Origin: Chloroflexota bacterium
Lineage (GTDB): Bacteria; Chloroflexota; Anaerolineae; Anaerolineales; UBA11579
NCBI GenBank assembly: GCA_013112575.1
Contig: JABFGG010000002.1
Location: forward strand, 558,001 to 622,000
Reading direction: 5' to 3'
DNA length: 64,000 bases
Position numbers and translations under genes: made by a program. The number at the start of each line of letters is the position of its first letter. Position 1 is the first letter of the stretch. Shown here one piece after another: positions 26,380 to 34,646 of the stretch. Below the pieces are notes generated by a model. The model saw only the letters and a list, made by a program, of their open reading frames with translations. It was not told the DNA's origin and made no database searches.

Positions 26380-27246
26380 CACTACATCTGTTGCAATGTT
26401 CTTCAAACATACGGACAATGTCGCATATTTTTGGACTTTGTTGGGTAGATCAAACGAGGCTGTTACTGAACCATTGTTTCCGGTGCTCAAAGAACCCACG
26501 CGCACCCAGGCATTTCCATTCGTTGATCTGACGTCACGCACTTTGACAAAGAAACTGCTGTTTTGGGGGAGGTTTTTAGAATTGATGGTTAGTTTGCTAT
26601 CGCGCTTTACAGAAGCAGTGAAGGAAGCTGGCGAATTGTTTCCTGAGCTTGAATTCGATCCGCTGCCCTTGATAGAGGTCGTACAGGTCTTGTTGCTGTT
26701 AGCGATGTTTTTGAGGCACACCGAGAATATGCTGGTATCTTTGAGTGATGCTGGCAGCGTTAGTTTGCTATTGCCGACCCCATTCTTGTCAGTTTGCAGC
26801 ACCCCGATCTTTTCCCATTGTTTTGATAGATCGCCAGTTGTACGGACGCGCACACGTACAAAGAAGACACTATTTTTAGGGTAATTCTTGACTTCTAGGC
26901 TCAGTTGATTGGCAGTGTGTGTGGCTGAAAAATTCGAGCTGGTGTTCGGCTGGGATGAACTTGTATTGCTTGTGCCTTCCTTAGGAATGCACAGCGACTG
27001 GCCTGCAAAGATCAGGTTGATATTGGTGATATTGTTGGCCTTTGCAAGGTCGGTCAGGGTTACCTTGTGTGCCTTGGCAATCTTAAACAGCGTGTCGCCG
27101 GATCTTACAATATAGGTTGAGGAACACTCCACTTTTGCTGGCGCACTCGTGGCAAACGCACTTATTGCTAATGCTGATACGAGAACAAGCAACAATAAAC
27201 TTTTGTTCGTAGCTGAAGCACTTGTTGATAGTAATTTGTGATTCAT
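26350..27246 (-). CDS. secreted LysM protein with two repeated C-terminal domains
   Basis: A 298-residue protein from ATG 27246, behind an AGAAAGGA site; the longer frame upstream is not supported. A signal or anchor (LLLLVLVSALAISAFATSA) precedes one LysM module (about 42-88, YIVRSGDTLFKIAKAHKVTL). A Ser/Asn-rich spacer follows, then two beta-rich repeats of about 75 residues, each with FFVRVR/FFVKVRDVR, a W and a closing SVCLKNIA...CTT motif with two Cys. The repeats clearly align to each other, so they arose by internal duplication. LysM binds peptidoglycan or chitin. The repeats are probably an adhesive or wall-associated module (inference). Confidence 0.8.
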   Translation of the reverse strand: MNHKLLSTSASATNKSLLLLVLVSALAISAFATSAPAKVECSSTYIVRSGDTLFKIAKAHKVTLTDLAKANNITNINLIFAGQSLCIPKEGTSNTSSSQPNTSSNFSATHTANQLSLEVKNYPKNSVFFVRVRVRTTGDLSKQWEKIGVLQTDKNGVGNSKLTLPASLKDTSIFSVCLKNIANSNKTCTTSIKGSGSNSSSGNNSPASFTASVKRDSKLTINSKNLPQNSSFFVKVRDVRSTNGNAWVRVGSLSTGNNGSVTASFDLPNKVQKYATLSVCLKNIATDVVLCTTVNTNK

Positions 27247-27635
27247 TGGTCTTCCTTTCTTGGTTACACAAATCAGCCACTGCATTTCATGGCTGATAGC
27301 TAGACACAAGGTCTCACCATTTAGATAACGTACCAAGGATGAAAAAAGTTCCCGCAAAGTCATCATGATAGAAGGTTAGGCTCCAGTTTCAAGTTACTGA
27401 AAACTCGCTAACTCTACCCATCCTGGTAAATGACATCCATATCTACCGACTAAGGGGCCTGTTCAGCAAAATATTCCGCTAAAGCGTCAGAGGACATAAA
27501 TTCGTAGGCAACATCTGGGGCAACATAGTATGTTCCTGATTCACCTACTACCTAATTCAAACTCACCAGCCACTCACTTAACTGAAGTTTCCCTGCGTTT
27601 TCTGGAAATTGACCTGTATCTTTTTCGGATGTGTG
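27247..27635. other. intergenic stretch with a short C-terminal gene remnant
   Basis: No complete gene is seen. On the minus strand an open frame of 33 sense codons (27551 down to a TAG at 27450-27452) reads GTYYVAPDVAYEFMSSDALA and ends in a coding-like acidic helix, but has no start or ribosome site. It is probably the 3' stub of a lost gene. The rest shows no signal. Confidence 0.3.
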
Positions 27636-29147
27636 CTAGGGTGGTGCCGTACAGTTACCATAGCCACTATATGACGTGGGTATTTCCACGCCCCAATCAT
27701 GGATCGGGGCATCGACGGGGGCTTTCTCTGTGTCTGGGTCGAAGGTGCCCTCATACAGCAGGGTGCCACTCTCGAAAGCCAACACTTGCAGGGTTAGCAG
27801 TCCAGCTTCTGTTGGATTGCCGACTACCGCCAGCTTGGTGCCGTCAGGATTCCAAATGGGTAGTGGGGCACCAAAATCACCGGCGCGCGTCCAGATGGTT
27901 TGCTCCTTGATCGTATCGAAGAGGTGAAGTCCACAATTTCCCTCCGCATCGCAGCCGGAGAAGACCAGGTGTTGATTGTCCGGTACCCAAGCTACAGGGC
28001 TTAGGAGGGATAGATCAGGTAACGGGTCATACACCTGGTTGACATTGGCCAATGCGAACCAGCGGACTGTTTCCCGCCCTTGGCTGGAATTGAGCATCTG
28101 AAGGTATGAAAACACGATCTTGGAACCATCCGCCGAACGGCTGCACCGCAACAATGGCGCTGCACCTGTAGGGACGCTGCCGAGAAAATAATCATCGCCG
28201 TATAGATCCACGAGGAAGGTTTCGGCGTATTGTTCCGGGTCTCCGAACATCGCTGATTCAATTTCGAGTGTGCTGTTGCTGAAATCGTGCTCGGGTGGCG
28301 CTGGTCCCTTGTCGAAAGAGATTTGGTTGCTCACAAAGCCCAACTGGGCTTCAGCAGGGAGGGAAAGATCATAAGCAATGGAATTAATGACCACCTCCGT
28401 GGTGATCTTCCCATTGCTGAAATTCTGGTACCGCAGCACGACACCGGTTTTGGCATCCAACCAGAAATGCGCGTGATCAAGGTCGATAATCACCGTGGGC
28501 CGTCCGGCGACTTGTTCCTCTCCGATGATCGGGTGATCGCCCAAATTCTCCACAAAGTGAGGGGAGACCATCTCAGCCACGATACCTGCCGACTCAAGTG
28601 GATGGGTAAACCAGCGGTAATATTTTGGTTCGTGATCTCCCGTGACCAGATCGTAGAGGCTGACCGTTTCACCATTGCTGAGCCATGCCCACCGCGGACT
28701 GGCCTCGGCTATGTCCTTGGGAAGGTCATCTAGTTGGTCGGTGCTGAGCGCCTGGCCTCCACCAAACCGATCTATCCATGCCTGGGCGTGAAAGCTGCCG
28801 GACTGTGTTCCATCGAAGGTTAGGACGGAAGCGGAGCCGTCAATCCACATAGTGTGCCAGGATGGGTTTTGGGCCCGCAGGCGCACTTCTTCCGGTGTGG
28901 AGTTGGTATTCAGTGGTGGCCCTTGTGCTGCCGGGGTCACCAGGGTTGGGATAGGGTAGGGCGTGGGGAGTGCGCCAGGCAGTCCAGTGGCTTCTGCCGC
29001 TTGTGGGGAAGTAGTGTGCGTCGCCGTCAGAGATATGTCGGTCGCTGCAAAACTCGGTGATGTTTGGAATTCCTTGGTGGGCGCGCTGCACCGCAGGGTA
29101 AAAAATGCCATACAGAGCCACAGCAGAAGTAACTTCAGATTTTGCAT
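27636..29147 (-). CDS. lipoprotein with LolA/RseB-like domain and propeller domain
   Basis: A 503-residue exported protein. The signal ends TLRC; Arg at -1 is atypical for a lipobox, so lipidation is uncertain. After a Pro/Thr linker, residues about 85-290 resemble the LolA/RseB/sigma-E regulatory half-barrel that binds lipid or acylated ligands (TIIDLDHAHFWLDAKTGVVLRYQNF-type strands). Residues about 320-490 carry WD40/PD40-like blades (PVAWVPDNQHLVFSGCD, PIWNPDGTKLAVVG). The combination could couple lipid sensing to a scaffold. Sigma/anti-sigma pair 3 lies about 1.5 kb upstream on the same strand, which would fit an envelope-stress role (inference). Confidence 0.65.
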   Translation of the reverse strand: MQNLKLLLLWLCMAFFTLRCSAPTKEFQTSPSFAATDISLTATHTTSPQAAEATGLPGALPTPYPIPTLVTPAAQGPPLNTNSTPEEVRLRAQNPSWHTMWIDGSASVLTFDGTQSGSFHAQAWIDRFGGGQALSTDQLDDLPKDIAEASPRWAWLSNGETVSLYDLVTGDHEPKYYRWFTHPLESAGIVAEMVSPHFVENLGDHPIIGEEQVAGRPTVIIDLDHAHFWLDAKTGVVLRYQNFSNGKITTEVVINSIAYDLSLPAEAQLGFVSNQISFDKGPAPPEHDFSNSTLEIESAMFGDPEQYAETFLVDLYGDDYFLGSVPTGAAPLLRCSRSADGSKIVFSYLQMLNSSQGRETVRWFALANVNQVYDPLPDLSLLSPVAWVPDNQHLVFSGCDAEGNCGLHLFDTIKEQTIWTRAGDFGAPLPIWNPDGTKLAVVGNPTEAGLLTLQVLAFESGTLLYEGTFDPDTEKAPVDAPIHDWGVEIPTSYSGYGNCTAPP

Positions 29148-29324
29148 AGCTTATCCTGTCGAAAATTGTGTCAGAAAAAGAGTATTGTCCTGTCTCTTGT
29201 CTAAAATAATAGCCGTCCAAGGGCAGGTTTGCTTGACGCTAAGCTGCCAATTGCCCCACGCTTTGCCTATGAAAAATAACAACCCACCTGTAGGACCCTG
29301 GCGTTTGGATTTCTATTTTCAATT

Positions 29325-29632
29325 CTAGGCTTCCTCCCGTCCTGCATACAAATAAATCAAGCTGCCCATCGATATCCAAAAGCTGGCTCCGACCACCCAG
29401 CCCAGGTTCTGTTGATGTTGATTGCAATGCTAATGATGCTGAAGAGGGTGGCGTATTCCGACAGAATGTATGGAGCGTGCGTGAGCCAGCTTTCATTTCC
29501 AAGCAACAGATAGTTTTCGAAAACCACTACAAGTGGGAAAATCAACCCTAGCCACAACCAGTCAAATGTATCGACCAGACCCTCCCGTCCATGTTTTTGG
29601 GCAATGCAGATGCCCGGCTTCGAAGAGTGCAT
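29325..29632 (-). pseudogene. frameshifted small membrane protein
   Basis: One frame (29632 downward) gives DWLWLGLIFPLVVVF and YATLFSIISIAININ. Another frame, taking over near 29395-29410, gives the continuation WVVGASFWISMG SLIYLYAG and a stop at 29325-29327. Joined, they form a plausible three-helix membrane protein of about 85-95 residues. A single-base indel near the join is the likely reason, and the start is unclear. The product is unrecognised. Confidence 0.4.
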
Positions 29633-29888
29633 TGAGCGACCTGTGTTGATCGAGGTGGATACATGCCAGATGGTGCCCCTTTCGGGGTACAGTGGTCATG
29701 GGGTTGGTCTGAGTCTTGCGTTGCCTTAATCGTTAGGAGGCAAATCAGACCACACGTTACCTTCTGGCTTTATGCATTCGTACCTGGGTCTTGGCCAGGT
29801 GAGAAGCCTCGAAGAAAAGAATAGAAACAGCCAATCTTCTCGCTGATCTTTTCAGACGCCACCCAGGCAGTCCCGTCGATGTTCGCCA
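29633..29888. other. intergenic stretch without a supported gene
   Basis: Only short frames are seen. A plus-strand frame around 29640-29730 looks mildly coding-like (VLIEVDTCQMVPL) but lacks a start and context. A terminator follows at 29889-29926. Confidence 0.3.
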
Positions 29889-29926
29889 AAAGAGCATGGA
29901 CAACTTTGTAGAAGTCCATGCTCTTT
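29889..29926 (-). terminator. intrinsic terminator after the I36-like gene
   Basis: A 13-bp perfect stem (29889-29901 with 29914-29926) around a 12-base loop. On the minus strand it is followed by TTTTGG. It lies 46 bases past the stop of the gene at 29972-30553. Confidence 0.65.
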
Positions 29927-29971
29927 AGCAAAACGATCAAAACAGGATCAATATGAGCAGAGTCTCATGCC

Positions 29972-30553
29972 CTATTGTGACCAACGCTCTGATTCGGTTT
30001 GATTGTCCATGGCTCCCATGGATGAACATGAGTAGCCACAATCGTGTACGGAGCCACCATAATTTGTCAGATCATAGTGGTTATAAGTACCACATCCTTG
30101 ATATGATCGTGCAGATGATACTTTGTTTGCCCATCCAGAAGGCATGGAAGATGCGGCATAGGTTGATCCTCCAGAACAACCATTGGGATTGGAGGTCGTC
30201 CAGGAAATCGTATTGCCCCCAAAACCTGATAGGTCATAATCGACCCCAATGACCGTGCTGCGGCGTATGCCGGGTGGATTCAGAATATGTTCTGTCGCTT
30301 CAGCGGCCTCAAAGTCAGCAGCCAGACGTACAACGCCACCGGAAGCAAAATAGGCAGCCTCGGCAAAGGTTTCAAAGCAGACCGGCTTTGACATCTCCGA
30401 ATACTTCTCTCCGGGTTGGACCGGCTCGATCTGCACAACACAATGCTCAGCCTTACTGCCATTCGCTGTCGTGGCAGCTGACATTGCCACAGCAAGGGCA
30501 ATGAACAAGATCAACAACAGTACGATGCGGGGTGAAGCTTTGACATTAAACAT
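29972..30553 (-). CDS. secreted I36-like (peptidase inhibitor / crystallin-like) protein
   Basis: A 193-residue protein with a signal peptide (about 1-30, IVLLLILFIALAVAMSAA). The C-terminal 95 residues resemble the beta/gamma-crystallin-like fold of peptidase inhibitor family I36. They include DYDLSGFGGNTISWT, then ASSMPSGWANKVSSARSY, QGCGTYNHYDLTNYGG and paired Cys (GCSGG, GCG, DCGYSC). I36 members include SMPI, an inhibitor of metalloproteases. Whether this one inhibits a protease is inferred from the fold only. Several envelope proteases (M23, S8-like) are encoded in the same window. It has its own downstream terminator. Confidence 0.65.
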   Translation of the reverse strand: MFNVKASPRIVLLLILFIALAVAMSAATTANGSKAEHCVVQIEPVQPGEKYSEMSKPVCFETFAEAAYFASGGVVRLAADFEAAEATEHILNPPGIRRSTVIGVDYDLSGFGGNTISWTTSNPNGCSGGSTYAASSMPSGWANKVSSARSYQGCGTYNHYDLTNYGGSVHDCGYSCSSMGAMDNQTESERWSQ

Positions 30554-30709
30554 GGTTTTCTCCCTATCTCTAATATGCTTTGTGAGAAAGTCAGGTAATT
30601 CGTAGAGGTATTAGATTCTGCAATAGCATCCCTCCTTTTTGTCCTTCTTAGCTTAGCGCGCTAACGAACGGTTTAGCACAATAAACCCATCATCCGGGTG
30701 ACTGCATCT

Positions 30710-31603
30710 CTATTCTTCATACGGATCATTGCTTTGGAGGCTTACCGATTCAGCAATTTTGATCACGTCTTCCATGTTCAGATCCAGATCGTGAGCAGTT
30801 AGCTCATAAGTGAAACCATTAGTTTCCCACGTGATACGAACAACATCTACTGTGGGATCCCATTGCAAGCCAGAGGAGGCTTCATTGGTTTGCCAGGTAC
30901 CCTTTACAAATAGGGCTTCATTGTCTCCGATCAATACGGTTTCTATCGCGGCTTCATCTACCAGGGCGCCAACGTACTCAGACTCGGGGGCAACCACGAT
31001 GACCAATTGAGCTGGCGCATTGCTACTCGCAACCTGGTTTTTGCCATATAGGAGTGATACAACAGGCGTCTCTTCCCCTGCGGGGTGGGGAACTTCGCTT
31101 ATTTCGCCTGAAACCAGAACACCCAAAAAGGTCAAATCATCCGGAACCCAGGCGGGGAGGGGAATCGAGTAGGGGACGATCTCCTGAGCCATTGAAAGCG
31201 AGATGGGCTCCTCCATGTTCTCAATTTCGACATGCACAGGTTGGGCATTCTGGAGGTGGTCAGGTTCGACCAGCACAAAGCCGAAGTGTTGCATCCAGTT
31301 CGATAACGTCTCCCTAATGCTGGGGGCACACGAAAACAAGGCAACAAGTAAGGCGGCCATCAGAACTGCGATAAGCATCCATCGCTTTGGAGCGAAGTGC
31401 TGATTTATGCCCATGATGGTTACAAGAAATCGGCGCCGGGGCACAGGTACCAGAGTTGCAACGTTGTTCTGGATGGGGGAGTGCATTTGATCCTTGTGGA
31501 ACAACTTCTCGCGCAAGTGCTCTTGCAAGTCGGGATCAGGCACAAAGCGAACTCTGGTGAGCACGTCCTCGATAGGGGACTGTTGGTTATCGTTCTTGTA
31601 CAT
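30710..31603 (-). CDS. anti-sigma factor-like membrane protein with DUF4367-like ectodomain
   Basis: A 297-residue protein from ATG 31603; a GTG six bases earlier is possible. The cytoplasmic N-terminus has PDPDLQEHLREKLF. A membrane helix follows (about 78-93, MLIAVLMAALLVALFSC), then a juxtamembrane segment WMQHFGFVLVEPDHLQ and an ectodomain with PYSIPLPAWVPDDLTFLGV, VLIGDNEALFVKG and a final MEDVIKIAESV. The layout and closing motif match the pair 1 partner at 10572-11555. It overlaps the sigma gene by 17 bases. No zinc-binding anti-sigma motif was seen. Confidence 0.7.
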   Translation of the reverse strand: MYKNDNQQSPIEDVLTRVRFVPDPDLQEHLREKLFHKDQMHSPIQNNVATLVPVPRRRFLVTIMGINQHFAPKRWMLIAVLMAALLVALFSCAPSIRETLSNWMQHFGFVLVEPDHLQNAQPVHVEIENMEEPISLSMAQEIVPYSIPLPAWVPDDLTFLGVLVSGEISEVPHPAGEETPVVSLLYGKNQVASSNAPAQLVIVVAPESEYVGALVDEAAIETVLIGDNEALFVKGTWQTNEASSGLQWDPTVDVVRITWETNGFTYELTAHDLDLNMEDVIKIAESVSLQSNDPYEE

Positions 31604-32150
31604 GAGCACCCATTTCGTTTTGCAGGCAGTATTTCTGCAGTTTTTTTATCGAGCGATGAAGCATCACAGCCACATGGCCTTTCTTTAGATCCATTATTTG
31701 AGCTATCTCTGCGTTGCTCAAATCGCCGCCATAACGTAACGCCACGATCTCTTGCTCAATTTCCGGCAACTGATGCAAACCTTCCACGATCTGCATGAAG
31801 CGCTCCCGAAGTTCAAGTGCCTGGTCCGGCGAGGCATGTTCTGCAATGATCTCCGGCAATGCATCGAGAGATACTTGCCTTGCCTGGCGACGTTCCGCCC
31901 GGAAGTGATTGCGGATGGTGTTTCGGGCAATGCCAAAGATCCAGTTGCTCAAAGTGCCCTTGTCTGGCTTGAATTGATCGGCTCGCGAAAGTGCAAGCAA
32001 GCAAATGTTTGCAGTGAGTTCCTCAGCTGCAGAGCGATCGCTTAGCCGATAGCAAACATAGTTGAACAGCCGCGGCATTTCAGCGCTATACCAATCTTCA
32101 AAGCGTTGGAGAAACTCTTGTTCCATACTGCCTTTGTTTGACATATTCAA
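31587..32150 (-). CDS. ECF-type RNA polymerase sigma factor (pair 3)
   Basis: A 187-residue factor. Region 2: YSAEMPRLFNYVCYRLSDR, AAEELTANICLLALSRAD and WIFGIARNTIRNHFR. Region 4: LPEIEQEIVALRYGGDLSNAEIAQIMDLKKGHVAVMLHRSIKKL. The region 2 acidic patch is divergent (ANICLLAL for the usual SEVFLRA-like helix), which may alter core or promoter contacts. It is coupled to the downstream anti-sigma gene by overlap. Confidence 0.9.
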   Translation of the reverse strand: MNMSNKGSMEQEFLQRFEDWYSAEMPRLFNYVCYRLSDRSAAEELTANICLLALSRADQFKPDKGTLSNWIFGIARNTIRNHFRAERRQARQVSLDALPEIIAEHASPDQALELRERFMQIVEGLHQLPEIEQEIVALRYGGDLSNAEIAQIMDLKKGHVAVMLHRSIKKLQKYCLQNEMGAHVQER

Positions 32151-32407
32151 ACCGCAAGTAGCTCTTGCAAGAATAAATACACCGATCGTTCAAAAAAATT
32201 ACAGGACCTATCTCTATTGTAGGCTGCGAATTGATCTCAAATATGCACCGGAACGATTTTCAAAGATTGCTACAAGGAAACCGTTGGACAAGTGTATCAA
32301 TTGCGTCGACTTAACATTAACAGTTAAGGCAAACTATGTTGAGGTCTACCGCACCAAATCAGAGGAATAATGGGTAAAACTTCTAAAGCATTCTTGTGAG
32401 AACTTGT

Positions 32408-32599
32408 ATGGGAAACGGAACAAAATTATTACTTGTAGATGATGAAGCCGCCATTACGGAAAACCTGACCCCGTTCCTTGAGCGAGCAGGTTTTGACGTT
32501 GCTGTTGCCACAAATGGGGCTGAAGCTTTTGACATGATCAGGCAAATCAAACCAGATCTGGTAGTTTTGGACGCCCTCATGCCGATATTTGACATCTAA
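32408..32599 (+). pseudogene. truncated response-regulator receiver domain
   Basis: From ATG 32408 the frame encodes the first half of a CheY-like receiver: KLLLVDDEAAITENLTPFLE with the acidic pair, then GFDVAVATNGAEAFDMI and the phosphoacceptor strand DLVVLDALMP. It then reads IFDI and hits TAA at 32597-32599. The conserved Thr/Ser strand, the Lys strand and any output domain are missing. The break falls inside the 155-bp duplicated block that begins at 32580, so the block boundary and the gene truncation coincide. Confidence 0.75.
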
Positions 32600-32734
32600 A
32601 GGGTGGAGATCACGGGAATACTGCCCGCTCACGGGCAATCATCTGTTTTACATGCCAAAACCGCCAGTGGATACCAGCGGTTTTGCGGCTGGAGTATTTT
32701 CAAGCTATTTGTTTGTGTTTACCATTGTGCAAAG
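32580..32734. repeat. 155-bp duplicated block, copy 2
   Basis: It aligns without gaps to 26225-26379. The shared first 15 bases supply the last codons of the truncated response regulator (CCG ATA TTT GAC). The last 30 bases, read on the minus strand, are the final codons LCTMVNTNK-stop of a LysM paralogue whose body is absent. The hairpin is partly kept (8-bp arms, 32657-32664 with 32677-32684). A spurious 67-codon plus-strand frame also crosses this block. It looks like a scar of a duplicated or rearranged LysM locus. Confidence 0.8.
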
Positions 32735-32956
32735 TAGGGGTATATCCAACATATGTAATCTGGCCAGCAGCAATTTTTTTCTAAGCAATTGAGTATTGAT
32801 TGCCTTGCACATTTAATGTATGCTTGCCAGAGGAAGGAGATTTGTGGAGATGGCCTGGAGGACATCTCTTGACCACAACTGCCTATATTAATATTTGGTC
32901 ATCGCCCAGAGAACATCCTGGGGCATTCCAGAATGGCAAAAGCTATCAATGGGGAG
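32735..32956. other. gene-free flank of the IS element
   Basis: Between the duplicated block and the left end of the IS there is no supported gene, terminator or RNA. It does not continue the lipoprotein gene interrupted at the other IS end. Confidence 0.35.
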
Positions 32957-32985
32957 TGACCTGCACCCAATATATGTACCACCGA

Positions 32986-33850
32986 TTATGAGACTTTCAT
33001 AGGTTGAGAGCGAGGAGAAGGGGGTAAAACGGCCTCGGGCACTGGTGGTTGATAGCCGAGAGCACTGTGAGGCCGGAGAGTATTGTAGTGCCTGCGCCAC
33101 ATTTCGATCAGAACTTGAGCCTCCTTGAGGGAATAGAAGATCTCCCCAGCCAACAGTTCATCGCGCATCTTGCCATTGAATGATTCAATATAGCCGTTCT
33201 CCCACGGGCTGCCCGGTTCGATAAACAACGGCTTGACTGACAGCCTGTCCAACCAATGCTGGACACGTTTGGCGGTAAACTCCGAGCCATTGTCCGAGCG
33301 GATATGCACGGGCACACCTCGTTCACAGAACAGGTCAGTCAAGACCTCCAACACATCCCGATGAGTGAGCCGCCGGGCCACACGCACTGCCAGGCATTCC
33401 CGGGTGTATTCGTCGATGACGTTGAGGATGCGGAAAGGCACGTCGTTGTGGGTGCGATCCTGCATAAAATCATAGCTCCACACATGTTTGGGGAATTCTG
33501 GCCGCAAACGCACAACTGACCCGTCATTCAATCATAGACGACCCCGCTTAGGCTGTTTGGGGGGGTACTTTGAGTCCTTCCTGTCGCCAAATACGTTGCA
33601 CCCTTTTGTGATTGACTACCCAACCCTCCTTGCGCAGCAGGGCGGTCACTCTTCTATACCCATAACGGCCATATTGGCTGGCCAGGGCGACGATGCGTTG
33701 GCGCAGCAGCTCTTCATCATCAGCCAGGCGTTTGCTATAGCGTTGTGTGCTTCTGGGTTGCCCGATCACCCGACAAGCGCGGCGCTCGGAGACAGGTAAG
33801 GCTTCCAGTACCTGCTGCACAGCCTCTCTCTTCCTGTCAGGAGCAATCAC
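32986..33850 (-). pseudogene. IS3-family transposase OrfB, inactivated
   Basis: The N-terminal piece (33850-33548) covers the HTH_21 region (CRVIGQPRSTQRYSKRL, YGYRRVTALLRKEGW). The C-terminal piece is the rve/DDE integrase core (DFMQDRTHNDVPFRILNVID, IRSDNGSEFTAKRVQHWL, SPWENGYIESFNGKMRDELL). Between them are two lesions: a seven-C run on the coding strand (33559-33565) that shifts the frame, where six C would restore it, and a TGA at 33532-33534 where a Trp codon is expected (RL-W-LNDGS). The D, D and E catalytic positions remain in the downstream part. With two independent lesions this copy is very probably inactive. Confidence 0.85.
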
Positions 33851-34149
33851 TTTTTTGAGAGCACCTCCTTGAGAATAGCATTGTCGAGGGATAGATCGGC
33901 CACCAGAGTTTTCAGGCGCCCATTCTCTTGCTCTAATTCCCTGAGTTTTTTAGCCTGTGTAGTATCCAGCCCCCCGTACTCCTGGCGCCAGCGATAATAG
34001 GTCTGCTTGCTGACCCCCAACTGTCTGGCTACTTCAGGAACCGCATAGCCCTGTGCAATGAGAACCTCGGCTTCTCGAAGCTTCATGATGATCTGCTCGG
34101 TTGAAAAACGTCTTTTCTTGGGCATAACCTGCCTCCATTTTCGTTCCAA
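33847..34149 (-). CDS. IS3-family transposase OrfA
   Basis: A 100-residue HTH protein: RRFSTEQIIMKLREAEVL, VARQLGVSKQTYYRWRQEYG and a leucine-zipper tail ELEQENGRLKTLVADLSLDN. It ends with an AAAAAAG slippery run (33850-33856 on the minus strand) overlapping the start of orfB, the classic site for -1 programmed frameshifting that makes the OrfAB transposase. OrfA alone binds the IS ends and regulates transposition. The sequence resembles the IS407-like subgroup. Confidence 0.88.
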   Translation of the reverse strand: MERKWRQVMPKKRRFSTEQIIMKLREAEVLIAQGYAVPEVARQLGVSKQTYYRWRQEYGGLDTTQAKKLRELEQENGRLKTLVADLSLDNAILKEVLSKK

Positions 34150-34160
34150 ATCGTATCATT

Positions 34161-34529
34161 TCATTTGGAACCGATTTGGGGGTGCAGGTCAACCAGCTCC
34201 ATGCCGTCAACATCTGAGGTCAGGGTAGTGCCGATGCGCGGGTCAGCCCTTTCTGTCGGAGTTGGAATGTTGGTATTGGTCAGAAGAGGAGGAGTGGGCG
34301 ACGGGGGAGAGGTGCAGGCAGACACAGCCGTGAGAACAAATGCAAAAGAACATGAAAGCAAGAAGTGGAGACCAAAAGTGGGTGTGTTTTGTCTAGCATT
34401 GCCTTTGTCCTCATGGAAATTCAGGATGTTCTCGGCATGCGCGTTGAGGTCATAGTGGTCTGCGGCAATGTCCACTTCAATGCGGCGCACGAAGTCGGTT
34501 AGTAGTCCTTTGATGCGGTCCAGGATCAT
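34161..34529 (-). pseudogene. lipoprotein/SUMF1-type gene truncated by the IS, with foreign-looking N-terminus
   Basis: The frame from ATG 34529 begins with about 37 residues (LTDFVRRIEVDIAADHYDLN, then AHAENIL) that look like the start of a soluble protein of the SMEK or three-component-ABC type. It then runs into a lipoprotein signal (FAFVLTAVSAC), a Thr/Pro linker and DPRIGTTLTSDVDGMELV. The last motif is how SUMF1/formylglycine-generating-enzyme-like lipoproteins of this lineage begin their catalytic domain (DGMxxVxVPAGEF, from memory). The gene stops because the IS end starts right after ELV, and the last nine codons are IS sequence. The catalytic domain is lost, and the N-terminal part may be a second deletion junction. 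Confidence 0.5.
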
Positions 34530-34646
34530 TTGGCGAGGGATCTTAACCAGGATCTGGCCTGTTTACGTGTGGTGGAGAGGCAAATTCGCCCCTTAGTGCG
34601 TGCAGTCCCTTCATTTTCTTACCACAAATTAATAGACAATTGTCAA

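Larger units (their letters stand above)
32957..34191 (-). mobile_element. degenerate IS3-family insertion sequence
   Basis: The element is about 1235 bp. The 12-base ends are perfect inverted repeats: TGACCTGCACCC at 32957-32968 and its complement at 34180-34191. They carry the TG...CA ends typical of IS3 elements. Inside are orfA (HTH) and a broken orfB (DDE integrase) on the minus strand. No matching direct repeat flanks the ends (GAG on the left, ACC on the right), and the gene disrupted on the right does not resume on the left. The insertion was therefore followed by a deletion or rearrangement. Confidence 0.88.

Noticed and set aside
32589..32792. 67-codon plus-strand open frame in the duplicated block, also partly open in copy 1
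   Set aside because: The frame crosses a terminator and the reversed end of a LysM gene, and the two copies diverge after the block ends.
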